Source: JAGTVG01 sp965365275 | Lineage (GTDB): Bacteria; Bacteroidota; Bacteroidia; Cytophagales; Cyclobacteriaceae | Direction: 5' to 3' | DNA length: 12,850 bases | Assembly (NCBI GenBank): GCA_965365275.1 | Contig: CBDUBA010000119.1 | Span: 1 to 12,850, forward strand | Shown: piece after piece, positions 8,334 to 12,850 of the stretch | Layout of the letters: the number at the start of each line of letters is the position of its first letter | Numbering within the stretch: the stretch's first letter is position 1 | The notes under the pieces: model-generated | Database searches by the model: none | Seen by the model: only the letters and a program-made list of their open reading frames with translations | What the model was told of the DNA's origin: nothing | Position numbers and translations under genes: made by a program

Positions 8334-8345
8334 TATTAATATATT

Positions 8346-8645
8346 CTACCCTTGAGATAAATGCATTATGCATTTGTCAATTTCTCGTATATATTCGTTA
8401 ATCTGATTTTTAAGTTCAGAAGCATCATCTTCTCCATCCCGTATATTCGTCACAATTTTACTAATTTTATACTTATTTTGAAAATCTATAATTTGATCAT
8501 CTTTCTTCCTGATGATTTCTTTAAGTTCTTGATTTTCAGATTTAGCAATGGTTAATTCTTGTTTCAGGTCTTTATAACTATTGAGGAGGAATTTTACTTT
8601 TCTTTCTAGATTGGATAAACTAAGATTCAGTTTTTCTCTGTTCAT
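8346..8645 (-). CDS. Small coiled-coil protein of unknown function next to zapA
   Basis: I do not recognise a named family. The 99-residue product has no signal peptide or membrane segment, so it should be cytosolic. Residues about 8-65 form a continuous amphipathic helix rich in Lys, Glu, Leu and Ile (KDLKQELTIAKSENQELKEI), as in a parallel coiled coil. A short break with RDGEDDA (69-75) follows, then a second helix (76-96). The ATG lies 2 bp past the pheT stop, and zapA begins 12 bp after its own stop, so expression is probably translationally coupled to both. Position and shape suggest a partner of ZapA, functionally comparable to the coiled-coil ZapB of proteobacteria, but no sequence motif proves this. 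The gene is more A/T-rich than its neighbours, as expected for Lys/Ile/Asn-rich coils. It is real rather than spurious, judging by its tight operon packing. Confidence 0.8.
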   Translation of the reverse strand: MNREKLNLSLSNLERKVKFLLNSYKDLKQELTIAKSENQELKEIIRKKDDQIIDFQNKYKISKIVTNIRDGEDDASELKNQINEYIREIDKCIMHLSQG

Positions 8646-8647
8646 TG

Positions 8648-11062
8648 CTACTTTCTGATTATGGCCCCTAATTCATTTTCAAATAACATAATAAGGTGGT
8701 TCATTGTCTTGTCAATTACCTTATCGCTCAAAGTTCTTGACTTATCCTGTAAGATAAAACTCAAGGCATATGCCTTTTTATTGCTGTCAATTTTTTCACC
8801 CTCATAAAAATCGAAAACATTTATGTTTCTCACAAGTTTGTTTTCATTCTTTTTAACAATTTTTAAAATATCATTGAAAGCAACGGATTTATCAATTACA
8901 AGTGACAGATCGCGTCTGACTTCCGGATATTTAGAAACCGGTTCAAAAGAGATTTCGGTTGTGGTTAATTCAAAGAAAAAATCCCAATCGACAATACCAT
9001 AAAGAACATCTTGTTTAACATTTGCCTGTTCGAGAACCTTCTCTGTGAGCCAGCCAAAAGCCACAAGTTCCTTCCCATTAATGGAAAGTGTGACACCCTC
9101 TTTAATAATCTCATCCTGAATAAAATTTAACTCAGGATCATGGATATTAAATTTATGTAATATTTTCTGAATAACCTCATAAAGATCATGAAATTCAATT
9201 GCCCTGGTTTGACTTCTCCAATTTTCCGCCTCAGAATCACCGGTCATAAAGATACTTAATTGGCTGTATTCCAGGTATTTGCCATTTCCCTTGGCATAGG
9301 ATTTTCCAAGCTCAAAAAGTTTCAGATTTTTTTGCTTATGGGAAATGTTGTAGGCAATTACTTCGAGACCCGTAAATAAAAGTGTTTGACGAAGTACACC
9401 CAGGTCCTCGCTGAGACGGTTCAGGATTTCCACATCCTCTCCTTTATTTGAAGCCGGTATTGCTGTGGCATATTTTTGGGTAGTAAAGGAGTTTGTCATG
9501 ATCTCAGTAAACCCGTTGGATGAGAGGAGGTCACTGATTTTACTCTGTACTTTATCTCTGTCCTTCAAAGGAAATTCGGCAAGGTAACCACTGCTTATAT
9601 TTTTTGGAATCTCAATATTATCATAGCCGTAAATGCGCAGAATCTCTTCTATTATATCGGCTTCCCGGTATACATCCACCCGGTATTGCGGCACAATAGC
9701 TATAAATCCTTTATCTGTTTCGTCTTTTACTTCAATGTCCAGTAAATTCAGGATCCTTTTGATCTCATCAGCCGGAATATGCTTCCCGATGAGTCTGTCT
9801 ATATGCGCATAACTTACCTTTACCTTGAAAGGTTGAAGCTTTTTGGGATAAACATCCACAACTTCAGATGATATGGTGCCTCCCGCCAGTTCTTTGATCA
9901 ACATAGCTGCTCTTTTTAAAGCATGGACTGTAATCTCCGGATCGGTTCCTCTCTCAAACCTGAACGAAGCATCAGTCTTAAGTTCATGGTAATGGGCGGT
10001 TCTCCGTATGTAATCAGGTGAGAAATAAGCGCTTTCAAGAAAAATATTCGTGGTTTGTTCGGTAACACCTGATTTTATTCCACCAAAAACACCGGCTATA
10101 CACATGCCTTCCTCAGAATTACAGATCATCAGATCAGTGTCCAGCAATTCCCTCTCCGCCTCATCAAGTGTAGTAAATTTTGATCCGGCCGGTAAAGTGT
10201 CGATAATCACCTTTTTTCCTGTGATCTTATCTGCATCGAATGCGTGCAAAGGTTGACCGAATTCGTGTAAGACGAAATTTGTAATATCAACCACATTGTT
10301 GATAGGTGATAATCCTATTGAACGCAGTTTATTCTTCAGCCAGCGTGGGGATTCCTGGATAGAAACATCTTTTATCGTAACGCCGGAATATCTCGGACAC
10401 GCTTCGGTATTTTTTACGATTACTTCAATGGGCAGATCATGATTATCTACTTTGAAATCATCCACAGAAGGAGGAACTACTTCCTCGCCTGTGATTGCAC
10501 GAATATCCCTGGCCACTCCAATATGGGAAGTGGCGTCAGCACGGTTTGGGGTCAGGCCAATTTCAAATACCTGGTCACGATACGGTTGGAAGTGTTCCGT
10601 CACCCGTTTTCCGACAGGTGTTGCCGGATCAAGCACAATAATACCAGAGTGGTCTTCTCCCAGACCGATCTCATCTTCGGCACATATCATTCCTTCGGAT
10701 ACTTCACCTCTGATCTTTGTCTTTTTTATTTGGAACGATTCACCTTTAATATGGTTAAGGGTCGTCCCGATGGGTGCTACAACAACCTTCTGGCCTGCTT
10801 CCACATTAGGTGCCCCGCATACAATAGGCAAGGATTCATCTATACCAATATCCACTTTGGTGATCTTGAGTTTATCAGCATTCGGGTGTTTTTCACTTTT
10901 AATCACCTCCCCAACCACCAGCCCTTCAAGGCTACCTTCTACCTCTTCATAAGATTCGATGGATTCCACTTCCAGCCCGGTTCCGGTTAATTGCTTGCCA
11001 AGTGATTCCGGATCGTCACTTATCTTGATATAGTCTTTAAGCCAGGTATATGCGATCTTCAT
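8648..11062 (-). CDS. pheT: Phenylalanine--tRNA ligase, beta subunit
   Basis: PheT pairs with PheS as an alpha2-beta2 enzyme that charges tRNA-Phe; the beta chain handles tRNA binding and editing. At 804 residues it is full length for the bacterial form. An N-terminal EMAP/tRNA-binding domain covers about 40-155, with PNADKLKITKVDIG (60-73) and the VCGAPNVEAGQKVVVAPIG segment (81-99). The B3/B4 editing domain spans about 210-395, with NNVVDITNFVLHEFGQPLHAFD (255-276). B5 spans about 405-480, with the acidic RVDVYREADIIEEILRIYGY segment (461-480). A catalytic-like core domain follows. The C-terminal FDX-ACB anticodon-binding domain starts at KYPEVRRDLSLVID (711-724). pheS is not adjacent, which is common in Bacteroidota. 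The start MKIAYTWLKDYI is the conserved N-terminus. The stop overlaps closely with the next gene (2-bp gap), suggesting operon expression. Confidence 0.97.
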   Translation of the reverse strand: MKIAYTWLKDYIKISDDPESLGKQLTGTGLEVESIESYEEVEGSLEGLVVGEVIKSEKHPNADKLKITKVDIGIDESLPIVCGAPNVEAGQKVVVAPIGTTLNHIKGESFQIKKTKIRGEVSEGMICAEDEIGLGEDHSGIIVLDPATPVGKRVTEHFQPYRDQVFEIGLTPNRADATSHIGVARDIRAITGEEVVPPSVDDFKVDNHDLPIEVIVKNTEACPRYSGVTIKDVSIQESPRWLKNKLRSIGLSPINNVVDITNFVLHEFGQPLHAFDADKITGKKVIIDTLPAGSKFTTLDEAERELLDTDLMICNSEEGMCIAGVFGGIKSGVTEQTTNIFLESAYFSPDYIRRTAHYHELKTDASFRFERGTDPEITVHALKRAAMLIKELAGGTISSEVVDVYPKKLQPFKVKVSYAHIDRLIGKHIPADEIKRILNLLDIEVKDETDKGFIAIVPQYRVDVYREADIIEEILRIYGYDNIEIPKNISSGYLAEFPLKDRDKVQSKISDLLSSNGFTEIMTNSFTTQKYATAIPASNKGEDVEILNRLSEDLGVLRQTLLFTGLEVIAYNISHKQKNLKLFELGKSYAKGNGKYLEYSQLSIFMTGDSEAENWRSQTRAIEFHDLYEVIQKILHKFNIHDPELNFIQDEIIKEGVTLSINGKELVAFGWLTEKVLEQANVKQDVLYGIVDWDFFFELTTTEISFEPVSKYPEVRRDLSLVIDKSVAFNDILKIVKKNENKLVRNINVFDFYEGEKIDSNKKAYALSFILQDKSRTLSDKVIDKTMNHLIMLFENELGAIIRK

Positions 11063-11126
11063 AAGATTTTCAGAAATAAGCCGTAAAATTAATCAAATGA
11101 TTTTTTTTCAGCGTTATTCTTTAGCT

Positions 11127-11750
11127 TTATTGATGCGTTTTATAATTTCTTTCCCCTGCAAGGATTTTTACCGTGACTTTATTTTCAGCAGGAGGGACGG
11201 GACAACGGTATGAGTCACTATACGCACAATATGGATTATAGGCAAGATTGAAGTCAATAAATATCTCTTCCTCATCATGATATTCCACATTTAGGAATCG
11301 TCCGCCGCCATAAGTTTCATCCGCACTTGTTTCATCATAGAAGGGTAAGAACAACCAGGGATCATCAAAAAAAGTTTCAGATTTTAGCAGGATAAGTTTC
11401 TGAGGTTCATCATCCATAGTAAAATGGGCAATTGCATATTTAAAATATTTCGCGGGTTCTCCACTGGTCATCTGAATATTGAATGGGACTGGTGATTGCA
11501 ACTTCTCTATTCTGGCTTTCACATTGAAAGCCGGATCTATATCGAAAAAGTTCAATCCCTGATAAGTAATCTCGCCTTTTTTATGAAAGGGCGAGTCAGG
11601 ATCATTTTCCATAAAATCGATTATTCCCTGGCGTTTATTCTGAACCTCTTCCAGATAGTTTTCCATTTTAGCAGAATCATCGAGAAGGGAATAAATGAAT
11701 GTGATAAAAATCAGAAGGATTACAATGGGGAAGAGATATTTTAGATTCAT
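11127..11750 (-). CDS. DUF1684 domain protein, membrane-anchored or secreted
   Basis: The 207-residue product starts with a hydrophobic segment (about 4-23) after MNLK, so it is either exported or anchored with the remainder outside the cytoplasm. There is no lipobox cysteine. The remainder matches what I know of the DUF1684 family (PF07920). It has the SPF and GLNFFDIDPAF elements (53-75) and the YGGGRFLNV strand (147-155). The C-terminal signature FNLAYNPYCAYSD (167-179) is followed by C183, PPAEN (186-190) and AGERNYKTH (198-206). C175 and C183 are the conserved pair. The molecular function of the family is not established, and I assign none. It lies 21 bp downstream of radC in the same direction, so the two are probably co-transcribed; 64 bp without a clear promoter separate it from pheT. 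Confidence 0.85.
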   Translation of the reverse strand: MNLKYLFPIVILLIFITFIYSLLDDSAKMENYLEEVQNKRQGIIDFMENDPDSPFHKKGEITYQGLNFFDIDPAFNVKARIEKLQSPVPFNIQMTSGEPAKYFKYAIAHFTMDDEPQKLILLKSETFFDDPWLFLPFYDETSADETYGGGRFLNVEYHDEEEIFIDFNLAYNPYCAYSDSYRCPVPPAENKVTVKILAGERNYKTHQ

Positions 11751-11771
11751 GGCAGAAAAATTTAATTAGAT

Positions 11772-12476
11772 CTATATCATTCCTTCATCCGCAAAACTAA
11801 AATACGAGTTATCGCTGACAATTATATGGTCGAGGACAGGTATTTCCAGAAATTTTCCGGCTTCTTTGAGTGTCTTTGTGAGGGTGATGTCCGCCTGGCT
11901 TGGCTGAAGGTTACCCGAGGGGTGATTATGAGCCAGTATGATTGAACTGCCTCCATGATCCAGTGCCGACTTAAAAATGAGTTTTGGGTCGGCCACCGTT
12001 CCGGAGATGCCACCACGGCTAATCTGATCCTTTCTCAAAACATAATTGGCCCGGTTCAATATGATAATCCAGAATTCTTCATGGTTCAGGTCCATAAGGT
12101 CCTGCTTCATTAATTCCACGACATCTATGGAATTTGTAATTCTGGGTCTTCCGGGCTGGATTGACTCTTTTCTCCGTCTGCCCAGTTCCAGGGCACTTAC
12201 TATGCTTATCGCCTTGGCCTCTCCTATACCCTTAATTTTAGTCAGGTCTTTCACGGATAACCTGGCAAGGGAATTGAGGTTGTGATCTGCTTGTTTAAGG
12301 ATCTGCTTGGCCAGGTCGACAGCACTTAATGATTTTATGCCGGTTCCAAGGAGTATGGCCAGTAGCTCTGCATCTGACAGGGATGATCTGCCTTTTAACA
12401 ATAGTTTTTCTCTGGGGCGGTCATCTTCTGCCCACTGAGGGATCCTGAGATGATCCTCATTTTGAATTAATTTCAT
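11772..12476 (-). CDS. radC: RadC/JAB-domain protein (UPF0758)
   Basis: This is a 234-residue member of the RadC family. The original link to DNA repair was withdrawn for E. coli, and the biological role of chromosomal copies is still unclear. The N-terminal half has the PREKLLLKGRSSLSDAELLA segment (21-40) and a helix-hairpin-helix DNA-binding motif (IKGIGEAKAISIV, 81-93). The C-terminal half is a JAB/JAMM metalloprotease-like domain. Its metal-site residues are intact: E132/E133 in NHEEF, H183 and H185 in AHNHPSG, S193 and D196. The length is typical. The ATG at 12476 follows an A/T-rich leader without Shine-Dalgarno sequence and gives the usual short pre-domain N-terminus. It is the first gene of the minus-strand cluster, with a plausible promoter 29-60 bp upstream. 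Confidence 0.93.
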   Translation of the reverse strand: MKLIQNEDHLRIPQWAEDDRPREKLLLKGRSSLSDAELLAILLGTGIKSLSAVDLAKQILKQADHNLNSLARLSVKDLTKIKGIGEAKAISIVSALELGRRRKESIQPGRPRITNSIDVVELMKQDLMDLNHEEFWIIILNRANYVLRKDQISRGGISGTVADPKLIFKSALDHGGSSIILAHNHPSGNLQPSQADITLTKTLKEAGKFLEIPVLDHIIVSDNSYFSFADEGMI

Positions 12477-12504
12477 AGCTGGTTTTTTTGTTGATTAGGT
12501 TTAA

Positions 12505-12536
12505 ACAATATAAGCAAAATGCAAAAATGTTACAAA
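12505..12536 (-). promoter_or_regulatory. Candidate Bacteroidota promoter for radC
   Basis: Read on the minus strand, TTTG (12536-12533) is followed after 20 bp by TATATTGT (12512-12505). That resembles the TTTG / TAnnTTTG pair of Bacteroidota housekeeping promoters, although the -7 box departs at its last two bases. It leaves a leader of about 20 nt before the radC ATG. The region between it and the repeat array at 12572 is otherwise featureless. Confidence 0.4.
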
Positions 12537-12571
12537 TCGGGACGGGATGAATCAGGGAAAATAAATAAAAA

Positions 12572-12850
12572 GAACCTGCGTACGATGATGAGTTCCAGAT
12601 GGGACAGAAAAAGATGAGGTATGCGATGATGAATCGAGGATAGGGTAGAAAAGTTGCTGCATGTGACGATGATTTCGGATTGGCTAAAAAAAATCCTGCA
12701 TGCGATGACGAATTCAGGTTAGTAGAAAAAAGATGCTATACGCCGCGCTGTTTTCCGGATGGTGAAGAAAAGTTGCTACATGAAACGATGAATATAGGAT
12801 TGGATAATAAGTTGCTGCATGAAATGATGAATATAGGATTGGATAATAAG
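12572..12850. repeat. Degenerate ~40-bp tandem repeat array, running off the right edge
   Basis: Seven head-to-tail units are visible, starting near 12572, 12613, 12653, 12693, 12732, 12772 and 12811, with lengths 41, 40, 40, 39, 40, 39 and 39 bp. The last base of the window begins another. The shared pattern is roughly G-TGCTGCATGCGATGA, then TGAATTCAGGATTGG, then an A-rich end (TAGAAAA). The last two complete units differ at only 2 of 39 positions, while the older units to the left are much more divergent; the unit at 12732 is the most aberrant in its middle. A further decayed half-unit may lie at 12541-12571. There is no inverted symmetry and there are no unique spacers. Function is unknown; I do not recognise the family. 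Confidence 0.85.

Noticed and set aside
10439..10990. Two overlapping plus-strand open frames (183 and 166 codons) opposite pheT
   Set aside because: They lie antisense to the conserved tRNA-binding domain of pheT and have no recognisable domain, promoter or start context.
11063..11126. Separate promoter or T-box-like leader before pheT
   Set aside because: Only 64 A/T-rich bases are available; TTTG and a TATTTCTG box occur but with about 15 bp between them, too short, and no leader structure fits.
11772..12476. Mobile-element or plasmid-type RadC
   Set aside because: The protein is full-length with the helix-hairpin-helix part that anti-restriction/plasmid versions usually lack, and neighbours are housekeeping genes.
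12572..12850. CRISPR array
   Set aside because: The units are contiguous, the whole ~40-bp period drifts, and there are no conserved repeats separated by unique spacers; no cas genes are near.

Overview
The window looks like chromosomal DNA from a Bacteroidota bacterium, most likely of the Bacteroidales/Marinilabiliales kind. The coding sequences resemble Bacteroidota proteins: two ~800-residue MacB/FtsX-type permeases, a 521-residue RNase Y, and the pheT - coiled-coil - zapA - rny order. Start codons lack Shine-Dalgarno sequences and sit behind A/T-rich leaders, and the promoter-like sites fit the Bacteroidota pattern (TTTG, about 20 bp, TAnnTTTG). Base composition is A+T-rich. The lineage below phylum level is an inference.

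Layout. Positions 1-304 are non-coding, with a terminator-like hairpin and an 11-bp direct repeat. Positions 305-5134 (+) carry two tandem paralogous ABC-transporter permeases with no ATPase gene in view. Positions 5301-6173 (+) carry sucD, the alpha subunit of succinyl-CoA synthetase, behind a good Bacteroidota-type promoter. Positions 6174-6418 form a convergent gap with two hairpins followed by T-runs in the minus orientation. From 12476 down to 6419 every gene is on the minus strand, in transcription order radC, a DUF1684 lipid-/membrane-anchored-type protein, pheT, a small coiled-coil protein, zapA and rny. Positions 12572-12850 hold a degenerate ~40-bp tandem repeat that runs off the right edge.

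How the genes fit together. The minus-strand cluster is tightly packed from pheT to rny (gaps of 2, 12 and 55 bp) and probably forms one transcription unit joining translation (PheRS beta), cell division (ZapA and an unnamed coiled-coil partner candidate) and mRNA decay (RNase Y). The radC-DUF1684 pair has a 21-bp gap and lies upstream in the same direction with its own likely promoter; the 64-bp gap before pheT shows no clear promoter, so all six genes could be co-transcribed. The plus-strand permeases look like a separate export or lipoprotein-release/stress cassette, and sucD is an independent TCA-cycle gene.

Most of the window is ordinary housekeeping sequence. I see no phage, insertion sequence, CRISPR array or defence system. 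The items most worth following are the tandem repeat at the right edge, the unnamed coiled-coil gene beside zapA, and the structured non-coding DNA at the left edge and around sucD.
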